From Yamagishiella unicocca (Eukaryota > Chlorophyta > Chlorophyceae > Chlamydomonadales > Volvocaceae), in the NCBI GenBank assembly GCA_003116995.1, contig BDSL01000009.1, positions 744,001 through 808,000 on the forward strand: a DNA stretch of 64,000 nt, in the 5' to 3' direction. The notes beneath the pieces are model-generated. The model did no database searches. It saw only the letters and a program-made list of their open reading frames with translations, and was not told the DNA's origin. Position numbers and translations under genes: made by a program. Below are positions 31,997 through 45,300 of the stretch, one piece after another (position 1 is the first letter of the stretch; every line of letters begins with the position of its first letter).

Positions 31997-34088
31997 ATGC
32001 AGGTGCCAGGGCGCTGTGCGCTCCTCACGCCAGGCGTTTGGCAGCAGGTCGTGCCAGGTACGGACTGCAGATCCGGTGTAACGCACACCGCGGGCTTCCC
32101 CGCCTGCCGGGAGTACGCAGCTCTCACAACCACTTTGTTTGCACGCCTACTGCAGGCGCTGGTGCCCGCAGGCCGTGTGAGCCGCAGGAGCTGCGTGCCG
32201 GTGCGCGCATCGCTGACGGTCAAGGACACCCAGTCTGGTGTCGAGTTCCTACTCGCCCAGAAGTTCTGGTGAGGGTGGTTTTGGGTGTGACGTTGCATGT
32301 GCTCTTAGGTAGACGAAGTACCGATATGCGTCGACGTCTGCGTCGTCCTGGTGACGGGATTTGCTGGCGTGGAACGGTGTAAGCGCAGGCAGGTCCCCAA
32401 TTCCCGGAACAATGTCTACCAGCAAAGCGTGTCGCCCTACCTTTCGTGTGTCGTACGTGATGTCATGCTGATGATGAAACAAACATGAAGCCGGCACTCT
32501 CTGCTCCCACTGCCGCTGCTGCAGCTTCTGATCCCAACCAACCCCCAATACGCAATCATGTGTACACGCAGGCAGGGCGAGGCGTACCGCTGCCTAGGCG
32601 CTGCCACGCGCTGCAAGAAGATCGTGTTCGTGGATGTAAAGGTGGGCGACGGGGCCCCAAGCACTAGCACGCAGACACACCAGCCCCAGGACCTCACTCT
32701 GCCCACCTGCCTCCCTCCTGCCTCCCTTCTGCCGCCTCCACACGACCCACATCGCCTGCGGCCAGTGGCGTATGTTGCTGAGTGCCGTATCTTACTTTCT
32801 GCTGGACATGCCCTGCTTGCACCCCATTGCACCTACCTGCTGCACAGGTATACTCAGTGGCCGCCTACGTGGAGGCTGACCGCGCTGCGAAGGAGCTGGG
32901 CGTGCGGGATCGCGGCGGCTTCTTTGAGAATGACGACGATTACTGCTCAGCGATCCTGGACGGGGCCTTTAACAAGGTCTTGGCGGTGAGCCCGGCGTGT
33001 CGGCTGCCACCGCCGCGTCCACGGTTGGCAGTGCGCCATGCAGGCGCTGCTCGTCGGGCGTGACTGTGCCGCTCTGGGAATCCTCATGTCCGACTATGAC
33101 AGGAAACGGTTTTTGCGCCAAGCCTCCATCCTATCCATGTTTTCCATCATATTTGTCCTCGTTGTCTTAAGCACACTAGCGCCTCTCGCATCTCGATTGC
33201 ATGAACTGCTTTAAAGCATTAGCTGCTCCCTGAAACTGCTCATCCTCCTGTTATATTGCGCCGAATCCCGGCCTCCAGCTACATCTGGTCAGGGACGTGA
33301 CGGGTGAGCAGTTTGCGGAGGCCATTAACAAGAGCCTGCTGCCGCGGATGCAGCTGACAGGTGCGTTTGGTATAACCCACGGGCCGCTGGTCATGTTCGG
33401 TCGCGATTGCACGGCAGCCCGCTTGCATTGCGCTGTGTGACACAACCCACAATTTGAGGTGAGCCGACGGGCGCTGTACTCCTGCTTCATGCTCACCTCT
33501 TCACCAGCTCCGCGACATGCGGCATACTCGTGACGCCCCCACCCCGGCTCCGCATCGTGGCAGGCGACACCGCTTCCCTGGACCAGTTCAATGCCTACTT
33601 CAACAGCAAGAACTTGGTTACCAACACTGAGGTGTTGATGCTGTCGAACCTGGCTGGAGACCTGGAGGTGCTGGTCACGCCGCCGGTTCCTACTCCGCAG
33701 GAGTACGGAGAGGTGAGGCGGAGCACCCCTCTACGGCGAACGTTTAGAATGCGCAAGCGTTACAACTCCAGGATTTGCCAGAAATCGCCGGTATACCATG
33801 ACTCAGTCACCTGATCATCACGCAAATGTGGAGGGGCGGTCGCCGTCCGGGTGCCATCTGGGGGCCTTACTTGACGCCCATTCCCGTCGTGCCCGCTGAC
33901 ACAATCGGTCCCCCTCGCAGGCTAAGCCGGAGTTGCGCATCCCCAGCGCAGCGCTCTCCCGTGGCATGTTTGAGCTCTTCCTGGGCAGCAAACCTGTGGT
34001 CCCTGGCGCCAGGGACGAGTGGATCAAGGGCGCCAAGACGCTGCTGGAGAGTGAGAGCGTCAAGCGGGCGTCTCGAAAGAGCAGCTAA
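31997..34088 (+). CDS. chalcone-isomerase-fold protein, probably plastid
   Basis: Exons 31997..32268, 32572..32641, 32848..32985, 33279..33360, 33564..33712 and 33921..34088 give 879 nt (292 residues) with all phases matching. The family signature runs through VKDTQSGVEFLLAQKFW, GEAYRCLGAATRCKKIVF, VDVKVYSVAAYVEADRAAKE, HLVRDVTGEQFAEAINKSLL and the C-terminal SRGMFELFLGSKPV. These match chalcone-isomerase-like (type III/IV, fatty-acid-binding) proteins rather than a proven flavonoid enzyme. The N-terminal 85 residues are Arg-, Ala- and Ser-rich, so a plastid transit peptide is likely. The start ATG at 31997 is the first in this frame, but an upstream exon is possible. Fatty-acid binding or flavonoid-pathway roles are inference from the fold. 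Confidence 0.86.
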
Positions 34089-35558
34089 GCTGGTTGCCTC
34101 GGAAGAGTGCATCAATAGGTGGTGGTAGGCAGACGGCATCGCATCTGCTTTGCATGCTACTGGGAACATGTAGCATAGCAAAGTTGCGGGCACAGTGTTT
34201 TGTGAGCAACTTGGCCGATGTGATCGAAGCTGGGCAGGGCGGCCGAAGAGCCGCACCCAGACGCAGATTTTAGCACAGGTATTATGGTACTGAGGTGGGA
34301 AAATAGGCTGCATGGTCGGCCGGTACTCTGTAACCCAGTCAATCTCTTGACCAACTGTGTGGAATACCGGAGACGCCACCCGTGCAAACCTCGCCAGCCC
34401 TGTGCGGCTAAGCAAGCAACGCCCGGCTGTGGAATTCCTTTCACAAGTCATCGGATATGCAAGTACAACGAAGTTAAGGATATGAAGTTGCCGTCGTCCC
34501 TGCGTTGTGCGGCGAAGCGGTGAACCCAGGTGTCTGGCATGCTTTCTATGGACCTCGTCCACGGAGGCATAAGTATTTGAAGGTACCCAGGTGGCCACGG
34601 CCGATTGCTACAAAGTATTAGGTTATGATGTTGATTTGCCGCCAGTTGAACATTAAAAACGTGTCATCGACCGCAAAATTGACGGCTGGGGGGGGGGCCC
34701 GGGGGGCGGGGCTACACTATGCTACCTGGGGTTTGCCTGGCGCAACTCGAGACTACTGTGCTGGGAGTCCCTGCGGGCAGTTGGTAAGCAAGCTGGGGAA
34801 ACCTGGACATCTGGCGTCCCTGAAAGGATGAGACACTACGCTACACACATGTGTACAGATGCTGTTAGTTTCTCATTTCCCGCTTTTTTCAGGCCGTCTG
34901 ACAACATTTCCTACCCGCATAAGGCTAGAGCCCATGCGTGTGATGCATATTGGGCAAAATATCGCTGCTGTGTAGACCCAAGAGCAAATTGCTAGTCCAC
35001 TGTCGCCGGTGTCGCCGGCCCGTGGGACCTCAGCATCAAAAGCCGGCAATGCACCTAATGGAAAAATGCATGTAAGCCATTTTCAATACTTTGGTTCGCC
35101 TAGCGCAGGCCCCTGGCTTGGGAACTGTGCGGTCGGCTACCAAGAATTGTGGAAATGCGGCAAGACCGCCTTACAGTTGTATCCATAAATGAAACACCAA
35201 CTTAATATGCAAGATGGTAGCCCTTGTAAGTAGTGACCAGAGTGCAAAGCTGCGAATGATCGAAGGCGGCCTTTCCCGTACATAGTACGGCCCGTGCTAG
35301 CCAGTTCTAAGCGGGATCGAGCTCGTTGGTAAAGGATGCTCCCGCCCCGTAGCCAGGACAATCATTAGCTGAAACAGTGTAGGTTACGTCCGATATCTGC
35401 ACTTTCGAAGGCGCGTCATTTCCTCATCCGCGCTTGTGTTCACATTACCTCCTCGGTGTCCTTCATATAACCTCCGCGATATCTCTATCTGTCTGTGGCA
35501 TAGCTGTCGACGGCGGTGAAAGGCTGCGCGCACGCAGCAACCCAATACTCCTGCAATC
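34089..35558. other. spacer, no gene recognised
   Basis: It holds the CHI-fold 3' UTR and the promoter of the SHIPPO gene. A run of G and C at 34687-34710 interrupts the sequence. No coding exon is supported. Confidence 0.5.
34329..34333 (+). terminator. TGTAA polyadenylation signal, likely end of the CHI-fold gene
   Basis: TGTAA lies about 240 nt after the stop codon, a usual 3' UTR length here. Confidence 0.5.
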
Positions 35559-37196
35559 ATGCCTACCGAAATCGCTGGCACGATTAGTACCTTCGGGCAA
35601 CAGGCAAGTTCTCATATACAGTTCCTAGCTGCAGATGAAGTCAGGACTATGCGGATTGCATGACAACAAATAGAGTGACCGGCTCGAACAAACTCGAGCT
35701 TATTTGAGGCATGCACTTGAGCGTGCTCATGTCCTCGTTTTGGTTTCGACTGCAATCCATGCACTATTCGAAGGCCTCCTGCAGCCGCCGCTTGCTGCCC
35801 AGCATTTTTTCCGTCATTGCGCAAAACCTGCTTCTCGCAGCCCTTGTCCACGAAATACACCGAGCCTCGAACGAAGATTGGCACTTCTACGCGGACGGAC
35901 AAGTTGACGGGTGGACAGTTTGTCCTGAAACATCTTGGTGGCACCTCGAAGGGGGTTACTACAGAGGTTTCAAGCGGGTTCGGGCTTCAGCCTGACTCAC
36001 GGGCTCAATCTGCGCCCTCATTTGGGGTAAGCGCTGTGGCCATGCATCTGTCCCGCTCCTAGTCCACGATTCGGCGCTAGAGAGCGGATATCTTGTACCC
36101 ACGGCCAATCCACCGCATGGAAACGACTGCCATGTCTACCCTGATTCACATGCCACCTTATCGGGCCCCTGTAGTTGAATGGAGTGTGGCCAACATCTAC
36201 TTGCCCTGTGCGGGAGCGCAATTTCTCCCTGCATCCTTTGTCGTGTGTCAGCTGACGCATTCAAGACGTTCCTGTCTTCTCTCCCACGCAGTTTGGAAAC
36301 CGCTTCCGGCTTGACCATGAGGCCGGCGAGTCTAAGCAGGGCTTAGAAGAGGTCCCGACAACAGTGCCGCGGTACGGTAACCCTGGGCCTGGAGCGTACG
36401 CTGCTCCACGACTAGCCCAAGATTCGGTGGGCAAACAGACTCTGTCCAACAACCCCACCGCGCCGTACACCCGTGTGGGCACCGAACTCCGGTTTGGGCA
36501 GTTTAAAGACAACTTCGCGACGCCCTCTCCGGCCGCTTGGAAGTGAGTACACGTCCATCCATAAGTCTTTTGGACGTCCATTAGGGCTCAGGCTTGCGGG
36601 AGGCTTCAACTGCCTTTCCCCGTCGCATGGTTTCGACTGTCTTTTCCCTGTCGCGTGGCTCGTATCTCACGCTGCCATTTTTTCCGTTTGGCGTGGAGCT
36701 CGCTTTGCGCCCGCGACGCGTCAGTGCACTAAATTTCACCCGACCCCCCTACCCCCGCAGGCCGACCTCAGGCTGGATGGGTGATGCGCCCACGTACTCG
36801 TTCCATGGCCAAGGCCGTCGGGCCGATGTCGCAAAGGGCCTTCCGGGCAACCACTCCACGGCGCTGACAGACCCCGGTCCGGGCACCTACGAGGCGCCGT
36901 CGGCGCTGTTCACGCAAGCCTCCTCACAAAAACCTACGGCCGCACGTGCGCGTGTGGGAACAGCCGACCGTGAAGGGCAGCGGCGCGTGTTCGTAACGAA
37001 GGGCCACGAGCGGGAGGCGATTGGGGCGCATTCGCCCAGCCCCGCCGTCTACAGCCCTAACCAAGGCGCCAGCTCGAAAGTACGGCAATCGAGTAGCTGG
37101 AAGTTTGGAAGCGGCGACCGATTCTCAGAAGTCAGGTCTCAGAACGGCAAGAACCTGAAAATTCTTACCCCTGGCCCGGGCTCATATGTCGTGTGA
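35559..37196 (+). CDS. SHIPPO/STPGR-repeat protein, probably ciliary
   Basis: Exons 35559..35603, 35841..36026, 36292..36542 and 36761..37196 give 918 nt (305 residues), with phases matching. Exon 1 encodes MPTEIAGTISTFGQQ and ends cag|gcaagt, a GC-AG donor. Three PGPGxY units are visible: NPGPGAYAAP, DPGPGTYEAP and TPGPGSYVV. FGxG/GTxxR segments such as YTEPRTKIGTSTR and SSSWKFGSGDR lie between them. Proteins of this kind (outer dense fibre 3, SHIPPO, STPGR-containing FAPs) bind axonemal or other microtubules. The stop at 37194-37196 overlaps a strong donor (cgt|gtgagt), so another isoform may read on into a downstream exon. I cannot prove one. Confidence 0.87.
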
Positions 37197-39347
37197 GTGG
37201 GCGTTTCCGATGGGAAACTGGAATGCATTCCACTCGAGGCCTAGGGCAAGTGCCAGATTGCGTGGGTGGGTCGGCTGGCGGTCTGTTATTGAGCCCAGCG
37301 GTACAATTGACAAGCGGCGGCGCTTGGTGTCCTCCAACATTGGAGCGACCGATGCGGTTCATTGGCCCCCAGCATTGTGTCGTTCTGAAGCACGGTGGTG
37401 GTGGTGATTTTGTACACCCTTTGGCTGCCTTGCGACGGGGTTTTGCCGCCGCTGGTGTGCGCCCGGTCGATTCCTTTCTGGACAAGCAAGCGTCCAGGGT
37501 GCAAGGGAGCGGCAGCAAGCCCTGCCAGCCCATGGTGCCGGCCCATATGTACACTGTGCCTTAGGTCGGTGGCTTTGAAGATCTTCTGAGGTTGTGGAGA
37601 ACGTTACCCGGGGTGTGGCGCTGTTGTCGTGCTTCCTATAGTGACAAGTGGCTAGTGATGATGTCCGAGCCAGCGCCGCCGCCCAAAGGATCGAGGGCCA
37701 TCGTCCTTGTTGATCATGTTTAAAGAGTTCCTGCGTGCGCGTGTCTGTATTTCGACTTAGGTAGATCATGCATTGGACTGTGGGTTGGCCATGCATGGGC
37801 TTGTGGGTTGGCCATATCTGCCGAAGGGCCGGCCTTGCCCCAAGCCGGCTGGATACTCACTGATAAGCAAACGCTCCAAGTTGTCGAGCAAATCGGCTCG
37901 GCTGCTGTCTGGCGGGGTGTTTGCAACTGATCCATCTTGCTGAGGCAGGGCGTAATGTCAGAATCGGGGCCGGTAGGTTACTGATGACCGCGTGTTTAGG
38001 TGTAGATTTGCCGTCATGTATCGCATGGTTGTGGTAATGGTGTGGACTGGGGCCCCTTTGGTGTCCTACTTTTCAAAGTCCTTGCAGTTTTGCTTGGAGG
38101 CTTGCGTGGCAGGAAGCGTTGCCGATTAATGGGCCCATGAGGCCCACCTGGCCACAGTGCCGTGGTTGGTCCAGGCCGTACCACTGCTCGAACACTCGTG
38201 TGGGCTTGGTCGGGGCGATGTGTGGGTTTTGCATGCAGGTCGGCCCGCTACGGACTCACTGGAGGTGGATCGCTATGGCCTCGGTGGCCCGCAGGACTCC
38301 CAAGTAGATATCTCTTATTGACATGGCTTCAACATTGCAAAATGTCGCTATTATCATGTCCATATTTGACTTTGGATTCCTCTGCCCTTTCCCCCTTGTC
38401 AATTAACTATTGGGGATAGTTGCTGTTGTAAGAGGGTGTGGCGCGCTTCCAACTATTTCGTGTTCAGGCCTCGAGCGCCAGGGTGCTGCTACGAAAGCAG
38501 TAGCCCTGCATCCACCGTCTCAAGCAATGTTGTTGCACAACAGCACAGGTGTATAGTGTTGCATCGAAGGCATGTCCTGGGCCCAGGCAAAATCAAGCGC
38601 GCCTCGCGGCACGTCTTGTCTGTCAGCAAGCGAAGTCCACACATAAAGATGATCGAAATCCAGGGTAGGGAAGGGTGCGAATCTCACCTCCACGGAGTTC
38701 ATTACATGGTGACATGTGACACATGCATACAGAAGTCCTTCAACCACAGGCGTCCATAGGGGACGGTTTTGCATAAATTGCAAACCATAGTGTGCCGTAG
38801 TGACAAGCAAGCGACATATCGGCTTCTTTCCGAACAAAGCCGTTCAAGAAAAATCATACAGCTGCTACTGCAACTTGCAAACGTCCCTGTGATCCGGTCC
38901 GCAGCCCTGACAGGCGGAAGTACATGTATTCGTATATCGTGGCATACCAGTTTGCCGACTCATTCGTTGCGCACCTGACAATCCATTTAATCCATACAGG
39001 GGAACAGGTACACAAGTAGATGGAAACGTGCAGGCACGAAAACACGCGCGAACTGTTTACTCACAGACTGACCCAAACCCAACATGAAATGCGCAACGCC
39101 AATTTCGAACGAAGCTACGAAGTAGTATGCGGTAACGCAGCTGAAGAGAGACACCTGTTAGGTCGCCGCCAAATTCGGCAAAGCCATATAAACGAATGTA
39201 TTGCTCATTGCCCTCCACCTACAAACCTTCGTTGAACGCTCGTCCTCGAGTACTTGGACCCATGAGATCAGACGTGGCCCAACCTGCCCCGGACGCCCGT
39301 GCCATAGGTGCCAATGCTAAGCTACAGTGCCAACATCCAGCCCTCCT
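37197..39347. other. convergent spacer between SHIPPO gene and kinase B
   Basis: It holds two 3' UTRs. A plus-strand frame from 37193 to 37564 stays open for 123 codons right after the SHIPPO stop and might be an alternative end, but lacks PGPG units. TGTAA occurs at 38427-38431 (+), and its complement at 38702-38706 could serve kinase B. Otherwise nothing is supported. Confidence 0.45.
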
Positions 39348-42300
39348 TTATGCCCGCAGCAGAGACCCCAAGTCATTTTTAATACCGACGAGGGTTTCCA
39401 CAACACTAGAAATTGAAGGCCGTGCGTCCTTGGAGCCATGGAAGCAATCGCGCGCGAGTCGGACGAAGCGCGGGGGGGTGTCAGACCCGAACTCCAGCTC
39501 ACCCGTGTTGAGGGACGGGTAGGTGCGCAGGCGGGCCCCCATGCGCCACAACGGCCGAGTGCCGTTCTGCAGCTCCCACAGCATGATACCGAGCGAGTAG
39601 ATGCTGCGAGGCAGAGGGGCCGATGGCGGGGCAGGTTACGAGACGAGATTCGGGGTGTCACGTCCGGCATGCGACTTGGCACCGCCCCCCCGTCAAGATG
39701 CGACACAAACCACCGCGGAATCGAAGGTTTGTGCTGCTGCAAGATGCTTTCTGGTGCCGGTGCCCGCGGCAGAGCGCGGCGGCCGCAAGGACGTCAGACC
39801 TCAAGGCAAGCCGAGTCCGCCCTAACCCGTCAGTGCATCCCTGCGTCGTGCAACCCCGCATCCCCGACAACTCACTCGGCGCTCTTTCCAATCTTGCCCG
39901 AGAGCACCACCTCCTGCAAGACGGGGAAAGGCACGGCGCAGAAGAAGATCGCAAAGGAAGCTAGTACGGGCAAAGCATGGGCCAGACGCGCCGGCGATGC
40001 GCCCCCGAACCAGCACCACCACAATTTGTATATACAAACGACGCAGTGATCACTGGCTCTCCTACACTCCGAACCCTCTTGCTGCCGTATCCCCTGCGCC
40101 GAACCTCTGCACGACGGTTCTTTCTTGCTGCCCGCTTCCTGGCCAGGCGCGTATCTACACACCGTCCTGCCTCGTTCGTGATCCTCACCGGGGCACAGTA
40201 ATACGGCGACCCCTGGAAGAGGTTGGACATGTGGGACTCGCCCTCCGCCATGCGTATCGACAGCCCAAAGTCAGCAACCTTGAGACAGAAGCCCAGCGGC
40301 GAGTCCGGCGCTCGCATCAGCAGCACGTTGTTGGGGTTGAGGTCGCCTGCGTGGGGGGGGGGGAGGCAGCGCACGCAGATCAGAACTCCCGCACGAGTGA
40401 CAACCCGCGTACGATCACCAAACCCGTACGAGCACCAAACCCGTACGAGCACCAAACCTCGCATCCCGCTAGCACCTACGCAGGGGGGCCCTGCCGACCC
40501 CAAACACAAGGCGCACGTCTCAGCAAATGAAGGCACCCCATGAAGGCCTCCCTCCCGTAGGGCAGCCGAGCCGCGAGCCGGGTCCCACGTGAGTACTGAC
40601 CGTGCACGATGTTCTTCTCGTGAATGTGCTGCAGGCCGCGCGATATCATCAGCGCGGCGTCGACGTATCGCAGTGCAGCCTGGAGGCAGCTGGTGGGCCG
40701 CGGTGGCACGTCGTCCGGCACGTCCTCGAGCGCCGGCCGCTGCAGCGGGTGCTGGGTGAGCGCTGCCGTCGCCTGAGCACTGCTACCGCCGGCCGCGCCG
40801 TTTCCTGGGGAGCCTCTGCTGCCGTTGCCGTTGACGCTGCTGCTGCCGCTGCTGCCGCGGCTACAGCTGGCCGTCGGCTGTGAAGCGGCAGAAGGCTCGC
40901 CGCGCGGCGCGGCGCCAACGCTGCCCTCAGTAGCTGCGGCCCCTGACGGCGAGTCCTTCCGGAGCAGTCCCACAGTGGCGCGCTTGAGCTTAGCGCGCGT
41001 GCCCGACGGCTTGGGCGGCGTCAGAAAGAAGCCGCAGTCCACAATCCTACGCAACGGCCTGCAGCACAGAGTCGGGGACCAATAACGAGGATGGAACCGC
41101 ACACCAAGCAGGAGCTTGCCCGCGTTTTCAGCGGCTCACGTGCCTTGCTGCCACTGACAACATAACACAGCGATGTTGGCTTCGTCACGCCTCCACCTAC
41201 CCGGCGTCGCAAAACTCTTGTATGATGAGCAGCCGCCAGCCGCCTCCCTGCCGTGCTAACTCGGGTGAAATGGACGCCAGCTCGTGCTGTACCTCGCGTA
41301 TCTCGTACGAGTATGTGGTACTGTGGGAGGGAGCGGATGAACGGGTGGGGCAGTGGTTTGGTATGGTGGGAAGCGGAAGCGCTGAGCATAAACCTTCATT
41401 GGACACAGCGAAAGCTATTAGGCGTCAACAACGGTGCTGACAAGGTACATACCGATAAGAACTGTTGGCCACACTGCTGTCACGATGACCCCTCACCATC
41501 GCACACCAGTCGCTTCCCAAAGCGCCCCCTTCCCCCCCTCGTTGCCTACCCCAACACAACGCAACCCACGTACACTATATTGGGGTGCGCCAGATTTGAG
41601 CTGATGGCTGCTTCCATAAGCGGCCTGTGTTGCTGTCGCGCGTTGTTCTCCGAGCTGAAGATCATGGACTTGACGGCCACCTGATGGCGGGAGGGGCCGC
41701 AGCGGATTAGGCCGCGAAGGGGAGGGGCTACGGCTGACGACATGGCTGGCAGCTAAAGGCAGCTACATGGCTGCGCGAGACAATCATACTGCATGTTACT
41801 GATACCGGCATTCATCATTGGCGCGTCGACAAGGGGCGATGCCAAACACGTACAGAGATGATAAGCTCACGTTGAGACAAGCATCCCCCGGAGACCGTCA
41901 TCCGCTGCGTGTGCCAGGCCTGGGCCCCGTGCGCTGACGAGACCCAGAACCCTGCATGGGCCAACCACAAACCGCAAAGCGCTAACCACCGCGAAAGCGT
42001 GGCTCGTGCCCTTCACGCACCCCAAAGGATGTGCCCTGCTGCCATGCCGCTGTCTGCGCCCCAACGCAGCCCTCCATGCTCACCGGCAGGCAGCGCCACG
42101 TGCCCCTGTAAACGGTTCCGTGGGCTCCCTTGCCCAGCAGGTTGTGCACCTCCAGCTGGCGGTCGTTGAAGTCGCGGCCCAGCACCTGGATCATCTGGTG
42201 CAGCTGCTCCAGCCCTGTGCCGCCGCCCGTCGAAAGCGCGCTGTGCGAGTGGGCCACGGTACCCCCGGTGATAGTAGCGCTTGCACCGACCACGCTGACC

Positions 42301-45300
42301 ATGCTGGCGTGCCGGTGGGTGTCCCGTCCGGCAGGGCCGTGCTGGCCCAGGGCCGTGTTGCTGGGGGGCCGCTCGAAGGAGTCCGTCGTTTGGCTCTGCC
42401 CCTGGGGCAGACTGGAAGCCGCAGCCGTGACGGTGGTTCCCGCAGACCTTTCGCCGGCGCTACCGCTGGTGCTGACGCCTCTCGGGGCCGCAACGCCGCT
42501 GGCGCTTGCCAGCCCCGCGCCGCTGATGGTGTCGTGGGTGATCGACATGCTCCGCCCGGCAGCGCCGAGGCCGCCAGACGCCGAGGCGGTCCCTGAGCCT
42601 CCCATCTTCAACCTAGCCGCGCCGCCACCCTCCAAATCGCTGTTTCTTGCTCCCGGCCGCAGCACCTGGCTGCTGTTCGTAAGCTCCTGACTGGGATTCA
42701 CGAGGTCAGAGCCGCCGCCGCCTTCGACGCCTCCTCTGCCGCCACCACCGCTCCCGCCGTCGCCACCACCGCCAGCCTGCTGCCTGCCGGTCTGCTCCGC
42801 GCTGCTGCGCAGGTACTTCGCATACGCGCCCTCGGCTGGGTTGGCATTCTCAGCCCTCTGCCGCCGTCGGTGGCGCGCGATCAGCAGCAGCGCAACAAAG
42901 GCCACCACTAGCGAGCCACCAACGACGCACCCCACGATTAATCCCACTTCCCACGCGTCTAGACCGCCGCCGCCGGAGCCTTCCGGCACCGTTTCCGGCA
43001 CCGCGAAATCCGCAGCGGCACCCTCCCCATCTGCCGCCACTGGTGTTCGGAAGGTGACTCCCAACATGCTGAATCGGGAAGTTACGCCGGTGGCTACGGT
43101 GAAGTGGGTCGAGTCGTGCGACGCAATGCGCAAAGTATCCTCCGTTGTGTAGAACGACGTGACCGCTGAGACGAGCGCGGCGTCGAACGATCGCCCGCCA
43201 GGTCGCGCCTGCGCCGGGAGCAGGCACTGCTGCAGGAGCAAAAGCTCAATCGCGCTCACCAACACCGTGCTATTCTCGAGGCGGATCCTGCTATTGCTGC
43301 CTGTCAGCGCCAGGCCCCAGAGCGGGCTGGCGAGAATCGCCAGCGGGTCTAGGGGAGCGTAAACTGTGCTGCGAACCGCCAGGTCGCTCAACATCAGCCG
43401 ACGCAACACAAACGTCGCGCTGTCTGGCACGCCCACAGCATTTACTCGGCCGCCGAGGCTCAACCGCGCGGATTGCAACCCAGTGCCTAGCCCCACGACC
43501 ATATTCCCGGGCAGCTGCACAGCGCCCTGGGCGTAGCCGCTACTGCTTATTCCGCCGCCGTCGGGCGCCTGTGGCCATGCGAAGCCGTCCGTTATGGAAA
43601 TGTTCGCAACAAGCAACAGCCAACGCCGGCCCTGCTCATCCGGCTGGCTGTTATTGGGCGCCAGCGCAAACTGCAACGGTAGGGAGCGACGGGGTAATCA
43701 GTAATGGCGCTCGCTTGGCACCTGGACTGCACTGAGGCATTGATCGTGGAACGGGTGAACGCGGCAAGTCACTCACCAACCTTCCCATGACGCGTTTCGC
43801 AACTCTCACGTGCTTTCTCCTCCTGGGTCGCACTGTCACCGCACATAACCATCCCATAGGGCGCACCCCAGCGTGCGCCCCTGCTCGCTGCTCAGGAGCA
43901 GCCCTCCCGGCCCTGCCTGGCGCCCCACCACTCCGCACGAGCCCATCGCTAACAGTTGCCGGTTCGTCCCGCTTCTCGAACAGACCGGCGAGCAGTTGGG
44001 TCCGCCTCCTATGCGCGACTCCCAGCTACCGGTATGCCAACGCGCGCCCACGAACCCTGACGCCTTGCCCGGGCGCACGAAAGGTGCTACGGCGTGCTGC
44101 CGGGCACAGGCGGGACCCCAGCGGCCCCCCCCCGCCGTTCCGGGCCAACTTAACGCACCATTAGATCGGAGGCGTCATTGACCTGTCTGACCGCAGTGAG
44201 CGGCACGTTGTCCTCCTGAAGCTGAGAGAGCCCGGTCGCCGTGGTCAGCAGCACGTAGCCGGCTCCAAGCGTGCTCGTCAAATGCACGTTGGAGTACGTA
44301 GCGGTGAAGGAGCGCACTGCATCGTAGTAGACGCCGGTGTTGTTGACGGCAAGGACCTGCAAGGGCGCGGTATCGCCAGGTAGGAGAGCACCCGGAACGT
44401 GTGCGACGATTGCCGTTCAAATACATGCGCACTACGGAATGTGAGGGACTACCCGGCAGTTGGCAGTGTCCGGTGATGGCTCGACTGTCTGTCCAGGCCG
44501 ATGCAGCGGGAAGCAGACGACAGCGGTAGGATGCCCGCGCTCACCTTAATGTCAATCACGCTCAACCACGCCGCCCTAGCCTACAAGCAGCGGGTGCGGA
44601 AGAGGGGATACAGCAATATATCTAAACGTCAACAGGGCGGGCGCTCAAGGCGTATTGGGTGCAGCCTTGTAAAGTCGCGGAGAAGCAGCCGAAAGTCATG
44701 AGGCCGCAGAAACAGTGACATGACGTAAGTCACCCTCACTAGCGGTCAATACGCAGGGCTTGCCAATACGCGCTGTATGTTCCACCGCTCGTGTCTACTG
44801 AAGGCCAGCAACGCACCTGAGCCTCCGGCACTGGCGAGACGAGAAAAGTGATCCAGTATCTGAAGGTAAACATCAGGGCACGTCGGGAGGAGGACTCGGT
44901 TGCTACATACCTCGGTTGCTACCTTTGGCGAGGCCGTTCCAGGGAGAAAACACCTGGGCTCGTTCAGATAATCCTTATGGCTGCACGTTGCTCAAGAGAC
45001 CAGCAGTGGCCAACGTCAAGGCGCCCAAAACGTGGCGACGGGAGGCCACGCGCAACAGGTCTGCCTATGGAAGGAAGCAAGGCGCCCGTTGTCGCTTACT
45101 TGGTGTAAGCCAGCTCTTCTGCAGGCACCACTAAGGTTGAGTTGACGACGTGCACTTGCACTCCATATCTGCAGGCGCACGAAACAGGAGTGTCATCGCG
45201 GCTTGGCAGGGCAGCGGTTGCTCAGATCGGAACCGCCCTGAAGTGCCCCAACCGCACACGGCAGCACCCGAATGAGTGACGTCGGCAGCGCACCATCAGC

